DNA of 60,982 bases from Capnocytophaga sp. (GTDB lineage Bacteria > Bacteroidota > Bacteroidia > Flavobacteriales > Flavobacteriaceae): positions 1 to 60,982 of the forward strand of contig JAUMUT010000012.1 in the NCBI GenBank assembly GCA_030530525.1, given 5' to 3'. The position numbers and the translations under genes were made by a program. Shown piece by piece: positions 51,359 to 59,764 of this stretch. The notes under the pieces were generated by a model. The model was not told where the DNA came from. It did no database searches and saw only the letters and a program-made list of their open reading frames with translations. Each line of letters opens with the position of its first letter. Within the stretch, counting starts at the first letter, position 1.

Positions 51359-52510
51359 TTATTCTGTTATAAATTCTTTTAATGTTTTCACTACAAAGTC
51401 TATTTCTTCCAAAGTAGTGAAAATAGAAAAAGAAAATCTTAAATTGGGTAATTTTAATTCTTTTTCAGGTAAAATATTCTTCAAAACGTGCGAAACTTGC
51501 ACACTTCCGCTCTGGCAGGCACTTCCTTTGCTACACGCTATGCCTTTCATATCCAAATATAACATTACAATTTCTGTTTTTTTGGCATCTGTGGGCAAAC
51601 CAATATTTAAAATAGTATAAGCACTTCGCCTCAAATCAGCACTTGCCCCGTTAAAACGAATATTTGGAATATTTTTCGTTAATTCTTCTATAAAATATTG
51701 TTTTATTTTTGAAATTTGATTTTTTTCTGTATCTAAATTTTGATATGCTAACAAAAACGCTTCTTCCATTCCTACAACATTATGCACAGCCTCTGTACCT
51801 GCGCGCTTGCCACGCTCTTGTTCGCCTCCGAAAATAAAGGAATGTAAAGGAATATTTTTTCTGATAAAAGCAAATCCAATCCCTTTTGGGCCATAGAATT
51901 TATGTGCAGAAGCAGAAATAAAATCTATTGGAATTTGAGAAAAATCTACCGAAAAATGCCCAACCGACTGCACCATATCCGAATGAAAATAAGCATTATA
52001 TTTTTTGCAAATTTCGGCAGTTTCTTGCAAAGGAAGAATATTGCCTATTTCGTTATTAACATGCATCAAACTAACCAAAATACGTTCATCGTTTGGAATT
52101 TCTGAAAGTGATTTTTCCAAATCTTGCAAATCTACACTTCCTTCTTTGGTTAATTTAACAAAAGTAATACGCGTTCCGTATTCATTTTCCATTGCCGAAA
52201 TAGTGTGCAAAACAGCGTGATGTTCAATAGGCGAAGTTATAATTTGGGTAATATTCAAATCTCGGACAGCTCCTCTGATAATCATATTAATTGCCTCAGT
52301 TCCAGAAGAAGTGAAAATAATTTCGGACGGAGAAACGGCAAATTCTTTGGCAATATTTTTCCGAGCTTTTTCTATAAATGATTTGGTTGTTCGCCCAAAA
52401 CTATGTGTAGAAGACGGATTGCCAAAGTATGTTAAAGATTCGTATATTTTTTGTAAAACTTCTTCTCGTATTGGTGTAGTAGAAGCGTTATCTAAATAGA
52501 CTTTATTCAT
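51359..52510 (-). CDS. Cysteine desulfurase (NifS/IscS-like)
   Basis: This 383-residue PLP enzyme converts cysteine to alanine and transfers sulfur for Fe-S clusters, thiamine or tRNA thiolation. The PLP lysine is in SASAHKFYGPKGIGF, the N-terminal VYLDNASTTPIREEV is typical, HHAVLHT holds the PLP-stacking His, and the mobile active-site loop is GIACSKGSACQSGS with the acceptor Cys. It is NifS-type in length. The start may be the first or second of two tandem ATGs (52513 or 52510). No iscU, iscA or hsc genes are near. Confidence 0.94.
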   Translation of the reverse strand: MNKVYLDNASTTPIREEVLQKIYESLTYFGNPSSTHSFGRTTKSFIEKARKNIAKEFAVSPSEIIFTSSGTEAINMIIRGAVRDLNITQIITSPIEHHAVLHTISAMENEYGTRITFVKLTKEGSVDLQDLEKSLSEIPNDERILVSLMHVNNEIGNILPLQETAEICKKYNAYFHSDMVQSVGHFSVDFSQIPIDFISASAHKFYGPKGIGFAFIRKNIPLHSFIFGGEQERGKRAGTEAVHNVVGMEEAFLLAYQNLDTEKNQISKIKQYFIEELTKNIPNIRFNGASADLRRSAYTILNIGLPTDAKKTEIVMLYLDMKGIACSKGSACQSGSVQVSHVLKNILPEKELKLPNLRFSFSIFTTLEEIDFVVKTLKEFITE

Positions 52511-52529
52511 CATTTTTTGTTTTGAAATA

Positions 52530-52537
52530 CAAATTTA
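52530..52537 (-). promoter_or_regulatory. -7 element for the cysteine desulfurase
   Basis: It reads TAAATTTG on the minus strand, about 18 bases before the tandem ATGs. Confidence 0.55.
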
Positions 52538-52571
52538 CAACTTTTATCTGAAAAAGAAATTAAAAAAATAG

Positions 52572-52579
52572 TATCTTTG
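52572..52579 (+). promoter_or_regulatory. -7 element for the lipoprotein-aroQ unit
   Basis: TATCTTTG fits TAnnTTTG, 19 bases before ATG 52598. It overlaps an upstream in-frame start at 52577, which is therefore rejected. Confidence 0.6.
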
Positions 52580-52597
52580 CACATTATTTTATGTTTT

Positions 52598-53104
52598 ATG
52601 AAAAAATATTTTATCGGAATAATCTCTTTTTTAGGGCTTTTATCCTCGTGTAGTGATGGCGACATTACTATCCAACGAATAGAATTTACAGGAACAGAAG
52701 CCTATTCTTGTACTGCGGATATTTCTACCAATTTTCTGTACAAAATACAAGATAGACAGGCACTTATACTTACTTTTACTAGTGGAATGCTAAAGAATGA
52801 AGAAGGCACCGTAACAGGAAGTATTCCTACCAATTTTAAACTTTATTATCGTATTTTTGACGTTGCACCTACACGTACGTATTTTTGTTCTATGCCTCCA
52901 CCAAGTTCGCCACGAGTTACTTCGGAGATAGAAGCGCAAGGCGGAAGTGTAGAAATAACCACACAAGCCGTTGAAGACACGCAAAACAACACTACCAGAT
53001 ACACACATATTATCCGAATAAAAGATTTGCTTATCACCAATGCCGATGGCGAACGATTGATAGAATCTAATTTCAATTTCGGAACTTATCAAACGACCGA
53101 GTAA
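52598..53104 (+). CDS. Lipoprotein of unknown function upstream of aroQ
   Basis: This 168-residue protein has a lipoprotein signal (MKKYFIGIISFLGLLSSC, lipid Cys at 18) followed by SDGDITIQRIEF and a beta-rich body that looks like an Ig-like fold. A Pro-rich loop CSMPPPSSPRVTSEIEAQGG lies near the middle, and the C-terminus ends with LIESNFNFGTYQT. I recognise no family. Its stop codon touches the aroQ ATG with no spacer, so the two are co-translated, though a functional link to shikimate metabolism is hard to imagine. It is probably a surface or periplasmic protein that shares a promoter by chance. Confidence 0.75.
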   Translation: MKKYFIGIISFLGLLSSCSDGDITIQRIEFTGTEAYSCTADISTNFLYKIQDRQALILTFTSGMLKNEEGTVTGSIPTNFKLYYRIFDVAPTRTYFCSMPPPSSPRVTSEIEAQGGSVEITTQAVEDTQNNTTRYTHIIRIKDLLITNADGERLIESNFNFGTYQTTE

Positions 53105-53527
53105 ATGAAGAAAATTATTATTATCAATGGAGTAAATTTGAACCTTTTGGGTACTCGTGAGCCTTCTATTTATGGAAATAATTCTTTCAATGATTTTTTT
53201 AAATGTTTAGAAAAAGATTTTCAGAACTGCGAACTATCTCATTTCCAGAGTAATATAGAAGGAGAATTAGTAAATAAAATACACGAAGTAGGCTTCTCTT
53301 ATGATGGAATTATCTTAAATGCAGGAGCTTACTCGCACACTTCTATTGCGCTACACGATGCAATAAAAGCCATTACAACCCCCGTGATTGAAGTACATAT
53401 TTCTAATACTTTCGCTCGGGAAGCGTTTCGGCATCAGTCATTTATATCGCCTGTGGCAAAAGGAATAATTATCGGTTTTGGGCTAAAAGGATATGCTTTG
53501 GCAATAGAAAGCTTATTAGAAAATTAA
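53105..53527 (+). CDS. aroQ: 3-dehydroquinate dehydratase, type II
   Basis: This 140-residue dodecameric enzyme performs the third step of the shikimate pathway. The N-terminal IINGVNLNLLGTREPSIYG carries the active-site lid Arg and Tyr. The catalytic His region is DGIILNAGAYSHTSIALHDA, and EVHISNTFAREAFRHQSFIS holds the substrate-binding residues. It starts directly at the end of the lipoprotein gene and depends on the promoter at 52572-52579. Length is normal. Confidence 0.97.
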   Translation: MKKIIIINGVNLNLLGTREPSIYGNNSFNDFFKCLEKDFQNCELSHFQSNIEGELVNKIHEVGFSYDGIILNAGAYSHTSIALHDAIKAITTPVIEVHISNTFAREAFRHQSFISPVAKGIIIGFGLKGYALAIESLLEN

Positions 53528-53610
53528 AAAAATAACTTTTTTTGTTGTATAATCCCACTTTTTTTATTACCTTTACCGCCCGTTTTTTAACATCTTTTAA
53601 ATATAAATGT

Positions 53611-54474
53611 ATGAAAATAACATTAGCCATACTTGCCGCAGGATTGGGGTCTCGTTATGGGGCAGAAAAACAATTAGAACATATACATAATGATAATATC
53701 CTTTTGGATTATTCTATTTATAGTGCCTTGAAAGCTGGCTTTGACGATGTGGTACTCATTATTCGTTCGGAGATTGATGCCTTAGTAAAGGGACATTTCC
53801 AAAACAAATTTGAAGGTGTAAAATTTTCTTATGTATATCAAGATGTTTTAACTCCTGAATACTTACAAAGAAAAAAACCTTGGGGTACAGGACACGCTCT
53901 TCTTTGCCTAAAAGATACTATAAAAAATCCGTTCTTAATTATCAATGCAGATGATTATTATGGAGTAAATTCTTTTGTAGATATGGCGAAAGCACTCCGA
54001 GCAGGCAAGGACAAAATGCTATACTCGGCAGGCTACAAACTCCGAAATACCCTCAGTGAAAACGGAACAGTTTCCAGAGGAATTTGTAATGTAGATGAAA
54101 ATCATTTCTTACAAACTATTGAAGAAGCTACCAAACTTAGAAAATTAGACGAAAATTCTGTAATTGATGAAGAAACAAACCAAATTTTTGATATAGACAC
54201 TTATGTTTCTATGAATTTTTGGGGCTTTCTTCCTGAAATATTCCCTATTGCACAAGCTCATTTTGATGATTTTATAAAAGAGCATAAAGACGACCCAAAA
54301 GCAGAATTTTACATTCCTTCGGTGGCAAAATATGCCCACGATGAAGGCTACAAAGTAGAAGTATTACCCAATAATGAAATATGGTTTGGGCTTACCTACC
54401 GAGAAGATTTAGCTTTTGCTAAAAAAGAGATTGAAGAGTGCATTAGTGCTGGTATATACCCTATTAAAATCTAA
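53611..54474 (+). CDS. Sugar-phosphate nucleotidyltransferase, probable HexNAc-1-phosphate uridylyltransferase
   Basis: This 287-residue nucleotidyltransferase has the signature ILAAGLGSRYGAEKQLEHI at the N-terminus, corresponding to GxGxR(x)n-K, and the metal-binding NADDYYGVNSF near 109. HALLCLKDTIKNPFLII precedes the metal motif. The start at 53611 removes 23 non-homologous residues and places a weak TTTG-N23-TACCTTTA promoter (53541-53575) upstream. It lies 6 bases before the NahK-like kinase. The pair suggests activation of N-acetylhexosamine 1-phosphate to a UDP-sugar, but the nucleotide and sugar are inference. Confidence 0.85.
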   Translation: MKITLAILAAGLGSRYGAEKQLEHIHNDNILLDYSIYSALKAGFDDVVLIIRSEIDALVKGHFQNKFEGVKFSYVYQDVLTPEYLQRKKPWGTGHALLCLKDTIKNPFLIINADDYYGVNSFVDMAKALRAGKDKMLYSAGYKLRNTLSENGTVSRGICNVDENHFLQTIEEATKLRKLDENSVIDEETNQIFDIDTYVSMNFWGFLPEIFPIAQAHFDDFIKEHKDDPKAEFYIPSVAKYAHDEGYKVEVLPNNEIWFGLTYREDLAFAKKEIEECISAGIYPIKI

Positions 54475-54480
54475 ATATGT

Positions 54481-55533
54481 ATGGAACAAATTCAAGAAAT
54501 TGCACAAAAATTTGACTTTGAAGGAGATATAATGTCTATTGACTTATACGGAAATGGGCATATTAATCGTACTTACTTAGTAAAAACCGAAGAAAACAAC
54601 TACATTCTACAAGGAATAAACCGCGAAGTTTTCAAATCTGCAGAAGATATTATTGATAATATATTACTTCTGTGGGAAACTTGCCCTAAAAATAACATTA
54701 TCCTAAGAATGATTCCTACCAAAGAAGGTCGTTATAGCATAGATGCCGATGGCTCTTTGTGGCGTGCCGTACCTTTTGCCGAAGGTTATGCTTCTTTTGA
54801 TGTTATTGATGCTGCTTGGAAAGCCGAAAAAGCTGCAAGAGCATTTGCTATTTTTGGGAAAACATTTGCCAATGTAGATGTAAAAAAACTAAAAGCTACC
54901 ATTCCTGATTTTCATAATGGGTTATTCCGTTTTGAACAATTGGAAACGGCGTACCTTAATGCAAGCCAAGAAAGAAAAGACAACGCAGATGCGTGGTACA
55001 AGTTTGCAAAATCTCGTAAAAATATTTTTGAACGCGTACAAAAAAATATTGACAACGGCGATATTCCGCTTCGGGTAACGCATAACGATACGAAAGTGAA
55101 TAATGTTCTTATCCACACGCAAGACTTAGATGAAGCGAAAGTTATTGATTTGGACACCGTTATGCAAGGAACACTTTTGTATGATTTTGGCGATTTGGTT
55201 CGTACTTCGGTAAGCCCTACCAAAGAAAATGAACTCGATGAAAGCAAAATACACATTGACAAATTTCTTTTTGAAGCCATTTGCGAAGGCTATTCTGAAA
55301 TGAAAGATGTAATGACCCAAAAGGAAAAAGAAATGATTGTTGATGGTGCTAAATATATGATTTTCATTGTTGGAATACGATTTTTAGCAGATTATTTTAA
55401 CAACGATATTTATTTTAAAACCTCTTACCCCGAAGAGAATTTCATACGTGCAAGAAATCAATTTGTTCTCCTACAACGATTAGAAGAAATTGAACCCGAA
55501 TTAAGAAATATTGCACACCGATATTTTAAATAA
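54481..55533 (+). CDS. NahK-like N-acetylhexosamine 1-kinase (APH family)
   Basis: This 350-residue kinase has the aminoglycoside phosphotransferase fold. The N-terminus IDLYGNGHINRTYLVKTEEN, then YILQGINREVF, is the pattern I know from bifidobacterial N-acetylhexosamine 1-kinase. The catalytic loop is VTHNDTKVNNVLI (HxDxxxxN) and the Mg site is VIDLDTVMQG. Homologues were long mislabelled mucin desulfatase. It would phosphorylate free GlcNAc or GalNAc at C1. Together with the nucleotidyltransferase 6 bases upstream it forms a short salvage route to UDP-HexNAc. Substrate is inference from the family. Confidence 0.87.
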   Translation: MEQIQEIAQKFDFEGDIMSIDLYGNGHINRTYLVKTEENNYILQGINREVFKSAEDIIDNILLLWETCPKNNIILRMIPTKEGRYSIDADGSLWRAVPFAEGYASFDVIDAAWKAEKAARAFAIFGKTFANVDVKKLKATIPDFHNGLFRFEQLETAYLNASQERKDNADAWYKFAKSRKNIFERVQKNIDNGDIPLRVTHNDTKVNNVLIHTQDLDEAKVIDLDTVMQGTLLYDFGDLVRTSVSPTKENELDESKIHIDKFLFEAICEGYSEMKDVMTQKEKEMIVDGAKYMIFIVGIRFLADYFNNDIYFKTSYPEENFIRARNQFVLLQRLEEIEPELRNIAHRYFK

Positions 55534-55540
55534 AAACAAA

Positions 55541-55572
55541 AAATGAGTTCTGTTTTAGAACTCATTTTTATT
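55541..55572. terminator. Bidirectional terminator between the kinase and astacin genes
   Basis: AAATGAGTTC pairs perfectly with GAACTCATTT around a 7-base loop, with A and T runs on either side. Confidence 0.85.
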
Positions 55573-55573
55573 T

Positions 55574-56647
55574 TTAAAAACATCTTCCTCTGTTCAATTC
55601 CATTTCTAAAAGTCGTACTTCATTTTCTGACAATAATTGATTATTCCTGTCATACATTTTTCTATCTAATTTTATACAAATCTCTTTACCTCCAACATAA
55701 GGTAAATAAAAAGTATTTATCCACTTTCTATCTATCTCAGATAATCCATTCCTTTGAGCCTCAAAAGGTTGCCCATTCTTTTTGGTCATTGAATATTTAT
55801 ATATATTATTTACAAAATAATCAGATCCATAAAGCATTACTGAATTAAAATCAAATTTTTCTGATTTATAATAATTATAAGGTAATTTTTGAAATTGGTC
55901 GTGATATTGTGGCAAAATATTTTCATATAACACATTGATATATTCGTCTCTATCACTTCTACTTTGTTCGTGGAACATTCCTAAAGCATGGCAAATTTCA
56001 TGGCAAATTACTCCTTTGGTAAAATTAAACAAATACAAAGGTTGATTTCCTCCTTTTTTACCTACATATGATTCGTTCTTATTTGCTGCGGTAAATACTA
56101 CATTGGGGTAGCTAAAACCTAACGGATGCTTATCTGGTTCATTAGTAGCGTCATAAAAACGTGCGTTAGTTTCCTTTTCTATATAATGAATAGCATCTAA
56201 TATAGCTTGTTTTTGAGAAGGAGTAATATTTTCTGCAAATTTATAACGTAACATTGTCCAAAATCTGGGTATATTAGACGAATAACTTACTGCACGAGGC
56301 TGAATCATAGAATATTGTAACATTCCTGCTTGTGGGGAAATAGGTGTGCTAGTCAATTCTTGTTGTTTAGGATCGTAATTTATATCTTCTTGAGTAAGAA
56401 GACTTCCTGTTTCGTCTAATAATTTCAAATCTTTATCAGAAAGAAGAATGTCCCCTAAAAATAGATATTGATTATCACTCCTTTTTTTCACTACAACTCC
56501 TGATTTTAGTGTCTCTGAGGTATGCTCATTTGGGAATACACAAGTTACTTTTATATCAGGCAAATTATCATCCTTAGATATTTCTTCTTTTGACAAACAT
56601 CCTGCTAAAAATAATAAGGGAATCCCTAAGAAAAAATTTTTTTTCAT
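55574..56647 (-). CDS. Astacin-type (M12A) zinc metalloprotease lipoprotein
   Basis: This 357-residue secreted protease has a lipoprotein signal (FLGIPLLFLAGC, Cys 17). The catalytic domain has the full astacin motif H216-E-I-C-H220-A-L-G-M-F-H226-E followed by QSRSDRDEYI. The Met-turn SVMLYGSDY has M271 and Y273; the usual residue between them is His, here Leu. A region of about 110 residues between the lipid anchor and the protease (including QPRAVSYSSNIPRFW) acts as propeptide or linker. It should cleave proteins at the cell surface. Its own promoter is at 56678-56685. Confidence 0.93.
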   Translation of the reverse strand: MKKNFFLGIPLLFLAGCLSKEEISKDDNLPDIKVTCVFPNEHTSETLKSGVVVKKRSDNQYLFLGDILLSDKDLKLLDETGSLLTQEDINYDPKQQELTSTPISPQAGMLQYSMIQPRAVSYSSNIPRFWTMLRYKFAENITPSQKQAILDAIHYIEKETNARFYDATNEPDKHPLGFSYPNVVFTAANKNESYVGKKGGNQPLYLFNFTKGVICHEICHALGMFHEQSRSDRDEYINVLYENILPQYHDQFQKLPYNYYKSEKFDFNSVMLYGSDYFVNNIYKYSMTKKNGQPFEAQRNGLSEIDRKWINTFYLPYVGGKEICIKLDRKMYDRNNQLLSENEVRLLEMELNRGRCF

Positions 56648-56677
56648 AAAAATATATTTTTATTGGTTCTTGCGGTA

Positions 56678-56685
56678 CAAATTTA
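56678..56685 (-). promoter_or_regulatory. -7 element for the astacin gene
   Basis: It reads TAAATTTG on the minus strand, 31 bases before the ATG at 56647. Confidence 0.55.
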
Positions 56686-56734
56686 ATTCTTTTTTATGAA
56701 AAAACAAATTAAAATATTATTTTTTTTAACAAAA

Positions 56735-56766
56735 AAAAGAGAGAAACTAAAAAAATTCTCTCTTTT
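56735..56766 (-). terminator. Terminator after the MalY/PatB gene
   Basis: AAAAGAGAGAA pairs with TTCTCTCTTTT around a 10-base loop, about 10 bases past the stop. Confidence 0.7.
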
Positions 56767-56775
56767 ATTTTTTTA

Positions 56776-57951
56776 TTATTCTTTACAATTATTTACTGCT
56801 TCTTGTAGCTGATTTAGAGCTTTTTCTATAATACTACGTGGGCAAGCCAAATTAATTCGCATAAAGCCTGTACCTTCTTTTCCGTAAGTTGCGCCATCAT
56901 TCAAAGCTAAATGAGCTTTATCCACACAAAGGTCTATCACGCTTTTTTGGCATAAATTTAACTCTCTAAAATCCAAGAAAACCAAATAAGACGCTTGTGG
57001 CACAATTACTTTTAGTTTCGGAATATTTTTCTGAACATATTCTACCAGAAAATCAATATTCCCTTGTAAATAATTCAAAAGTTCCGCAAGCCATTCTTCG
57101 CCATCGGTATAAGCCGAAACTACGGTTTGGAAAGCAAAAACATTACCATCACAAAGCATATTGGCTTCTGTGTATTGACGGAATTTTTTTCGCAAAACAG
57201 GATTTTCTATCACGGCATAAGAGGTAGCAAAACCTGCAATATTAAAGGTTTTACTTGGCGAACCAAACATCACACACACTTCTTTGGCTTCGGGGCAAAC
57301 ACTTGCAAATGGAATATGCTCGTACGACGGAAGAGTTAAATCGGCGTGAATTTCATCAGACACCAAAACGACATTGTATTTATGGCATAATTGAGCTACT
57401 TTGATAAGTTCTTCTCTTGTCCAAACTCGCCCGCCTGGGTTATGCGGATGGCAAAATAAGAATAATTTACAACCTTGTATATCTTCTTCAAGTTGTTGAA
57501 AATCAATATGATATTGTCCTTCTTTAAGGATTAACGAATTATTAACTAATTTTCTTCCATTTAGTTCTACTACCAAAGAAAACGGCTGATACACAGGCTG
57601 TTGTATAAGTACTTTATCACCTTTTTCTGTAAAAGCCTGAACCGCCATTGCAAGACCAGGCACTACCCCTGGAATAAAAGAAATCATTTCTTTGGAAATA
57701 TCCCACTGATGACGGCGTTTTTGCCAATCTATAATGGATTGATACCACGCTTCGGGCTTTGCTGTGTAACCAAAAATAGGACAATCCAAGCGTTTTTTTA
57801 TCGTTTCAACAATAAAAGGAGGCGTTTGGAACTCCATATCGGCAATCCAAAGCGGAAGCAAATCGGTTCGCCCCCAACGTGGTTGCAATTCTGTAAATTT
57901 TAAAGCATCTGTATTACTTCGGTCGTTAATTTCGTCAAAATTATATTTCAT
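56776..57951 (-). CDS. MalY/PatB family PLP aminotransferase (cystathionine beta-lyase type)
   Basis: This 391-residue fold type I PLP enzyme has NTDALKFTELQPRWGRTDLL, then LPLWIADMEFQTPP near the N-terminus, the MalY/PatB signature. CHPHNPGGRVWTREEL and VLVSDEIHADL hold PLP-binding residues, and SPSKTFNIAGFATSYAV carries the Schiff-base lysine. Family members split cystathionine to homocysteine, pyruvate and ammonia. The start at 57951 is chosen because the -7 element overlaps the in-frame ATG at 57975. A regulatory MalY-like role is possible but no maltose genes are near. Confidence 0.92.
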   Translation of the reverse strand: MKYNFDEINDRSNTDALKFTELQPRWGRTDLLPLWIADMEFQTPPFIVETIKKRLDCPIFGYTAKPEAWYQSIIDWQKRRHQWDISKEMISFIPGVVPGLAMAVQAFTEKGDKVLIQQPVYQPFSLVVELNGRKLVNNSLILKEGQYHIDFQQLEEDIQGCKLFLFCHPHNPGGRVWTREELIKVAQLCHKYNVVLVSDEIHADLTLPSYEHIPFASVCPEAKEVCVMFGSPSKTFNIAGFATSYAVIENPVLRKKFRQYTEANMLCDGNVFAFQTVVSAYTDGEEWLAELLNYLQGNIDFLVEYVQKNIPKLKVIVPQASYLVFLDFRELNLCQKSVIDLCVDKAHLALNDGATYGKEGTGFMRINLACPRSIIEKALNQLQEAVNNCKE

Positions 57952-57972
57952 TTCAAATGTTTTTTTGAGGTT

Positions 57973-57980
57973 CAAAAGTA
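57973..57980 (-). promoter_or_regulatory. -7 element for the MalY/PatB gene that decides its start
   Basis: It reads TACTTTTG on the minus strand, 22 bases before ATG 57951 and overlapping the rejected ATG at 57975. Confidence 0.6.
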
Positions 57981-58040
57981 CAAAAAAAATAGGAATTGGG
58001 CAAAGATTTTTTTTCTAAAAAATAATTCCTTTTTGTCTTT

Positions 58041-58865
58041 TTATACCGAAACCTGCCCTTTTATAGCTGGATGTGGGTTATAGCCTTCGAGAGAAAAATC
58101 TTCATAAGAAAAACCAAAAATATCTTTCACTTCGGGGTTAATTTTCATTATTGGCAGAGGGCGAGGCTCGCGCGATAGTTGCAGTTTCACTTGTTCTATA
58201 TGGTTGTTATAAATATGCACATCGCCGAAAGTATGCACAAAGTCGCCCAATTCTAAATTACAAACTTGCGCTATCATCATTGTTAAAAGCGCATAAGAGG
58301 CAATGTTAAACGGAACTCCCAAGAAAACATCGGCACTGCGTTGATAAAGCTGACAAGAGAGTTTGTTATCCACCACATAAAACTGAAAAAGTGCGTGGCA
58401 CGGCGGAAGAGCAGCCTTGCCGTTGGCTACATTTTCAGCAAAAGACTTGGAAGTATCAGGCATTACGGACGGATTCCAAGCAGAAACGACCATTCTTCGG
58501 CTATCGGGATTATGTTTTATCGTTTCTATAATTTCTTGTATTTGGTCAATACCTTCGTTGTTCCAGTTTCGCCATTGGTGACCATAAACGGGGCCTAAAT
58601 TGCCATTTTCATCAGCCCATTCGTTCCAAATTCGGACTCCATTTTCGGTTAAATAATGGATATTGGTATCTCCTTTTAAGAACCAAAGTAACTCATAAAT
58701 AATGGATTTGAGATGTAATTTTTTGGTGGTAACAATCGGGAAACCTTCTTGCAAATTAAACCGCATTTGATAGCCAAAAATGCTGGTTGTGCCTGTGCCT
58801 GTGCGGTCTTCTTTCTTATAACCATTATCTAAAATATGTTGTAAAAGTTCTTGATATGCTTTCAT
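58041..58865 (-). CDS. thyA: Thymidylate synthase
   Basis: This 274-residue enzyme converts dUMP to dTMP with methylene-tetrahydrofolate. The start region [31 protein letters not shown], the active-site Cys in [33 protein letters not shown] and [20 protein letters not shown] are all present. The ThyA type is thus clear and no ThyX is in view. It has a short leader with a -7 element at 58883-58890. It is 90 bases from the MalY gene and probably monocistronic. No dihydrofolate reductase gene is adjacent. Confidence 0.98.
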   Translation of the reverse strand: MKAYQELLQHILDNGYKKEDRTGTGTTSIFGYQMRFNLQEGFPIVTTKKLHLKSIIYELLWFLKGDTNIHYLTENGVRIWNEWADENGNLGPVYGHQWRNWNNEGIDQIQEIIETIKHNPDSRRMVVSAWNPSVMPDTSKSFAENVANGKAALPPCHALFQFYVVDNKLSCQLYQRSADVFLGVPFNIASYALLTMMIAQVCNLELGDFVHTFGDVHIYNNHIEQVKLQLSREPRPLPIMKINPEVKDIFGFSYEDFSLEGYNPHPAIKGQVSV

Positions 58866-58882
58866 TTTGTTTTTTTAGGGTG

Positions 58883-58890
58883 CAAAAATA
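58883..58890 (-). promoter_or_regulatory. -7 element for thyA
   Basis: It reads TATTTTTG on the minus strand, 18 bases before the thyA ATG. Confidence 0.6.
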
Positions 58891-58984
58891 CGTTTTTTCT
58901 ATTAAAAAAATATCTCTTCTCCCCTATTCTTTTTATCTTCCATAAAAAATTAATATTTCATTTTCATATATAGAAAAAAGGTGT

Positions 58985-58992
58985 TATCTTTG
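58985..58992 (+). promoter_or_regulatory. -7 element for the glycosyltransferase cluster
   Basis: TATCTTTG fits TAnnTTTG, 23 bases before the ATG at 59015. Confidence 0.6.
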
Positions 58993-59014
58993 CGAAATAT
59001 TATTCCTTAAAATA

Positions 59015-59764
59015 ATGAATATTAGCGGGCTTATTATCACTCACAATGAAGAAAAAAATATTCGTGAGGTTTTGGAGTGTTTTGATTTTTGTGATGAAAT
59101 CATCATTGTGGATTCTTTCAGTACGGACAAAACTTTAGAAATAGCAAAAACTTTCCCGAATGTAAAAATTATTCAAAATAAATTTGAAAACTTCACCCAG
59201 CAGCGGAATTTAGCCTTAGAAAATGCTAAAAACGATTGGATTTTATTTTTAGATGGCGATGAGAGAATTACGCCCGAATTGAAAGCAGAAATTATAACTA
59301 CTTTAAATTCTGATAACCAAAAAGATGCTTATTATTTTTACAGAAAATTCTTTTTTGCAGGGAAACCAATTTTTTATTCAGGAACACAAAATGATAAAAA
59401 TTTTAGACTTTTCAGAAAATCTAAAACTAAGTATATCACGGATAAAAAAGTACACGAAACTCTTGATATTACCGAAAATATTGGCACTCTGAAAAACAAA
59501 TTATTACATTATTCTGTAACAGATAAAGAATCGTACCGCAAAAAAATGATTCATTATGGTCAGCTAAAAGGGAAAGAACTTTTTGAAAAAGGGAAAAAAT
59601 ATAGTTTTTTTACACAAATGGCTAAAACGGCTTTTAAATTCTTTAAATCTTATATCCTGAAATTAGGCTTCCTTGATGGGAAAGAAGGATTGGAATTGTG
59701 TAAATTACAAACTCTGAGCGTTTTTGAAACTTATGAATCTCTCAAAAAAGAAGAAAGAAGATGA
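59015..59764 (+). CDS. Family 2 glycosyltransferase (WaaE/KdtX-like)
   Basis: This 249-residue GT-A glycosyltransferase has LIITHNEEKNIREVLECFDF at the N-terminus, DEIIIVDSFSTDKT, QQRNLALENAKNDWI and the metal-binding DGDERITPEL. Then comes a C-terminal part with HYSVTDKESYRKKMIHYGQL. This is the layout of small lipopolysaccharide-core glucosyltransferases. It probably adds a sugar to LPS or another surface glycan on the cytoplasmic face. Its stop overlaps the start of the next gene by 4 bases (ATGA), so both are in one operon. Confidence 0.92.
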   Translation: MNISGLIITHNEEKNIREVLECFDFCDEIIIVDSFSTDKTLEIAKTFPNVKIIQNKFENFTQQRNLALENAKNDWILFLDGDERITPELKAEIITTLNSDNQKDAYYFYRKFFFAGKPIFYSGTQNDKNFRLFRKSKTKYITDKKVHETLDITENIGTLKNKLLHYSVTDKESYRKKMIHYGQLKGKELFEKGKKYSFFTQMAKTAFKFFKSYILKLGFLDGKEGLELCKLQTLSVFETYESLKKEERR

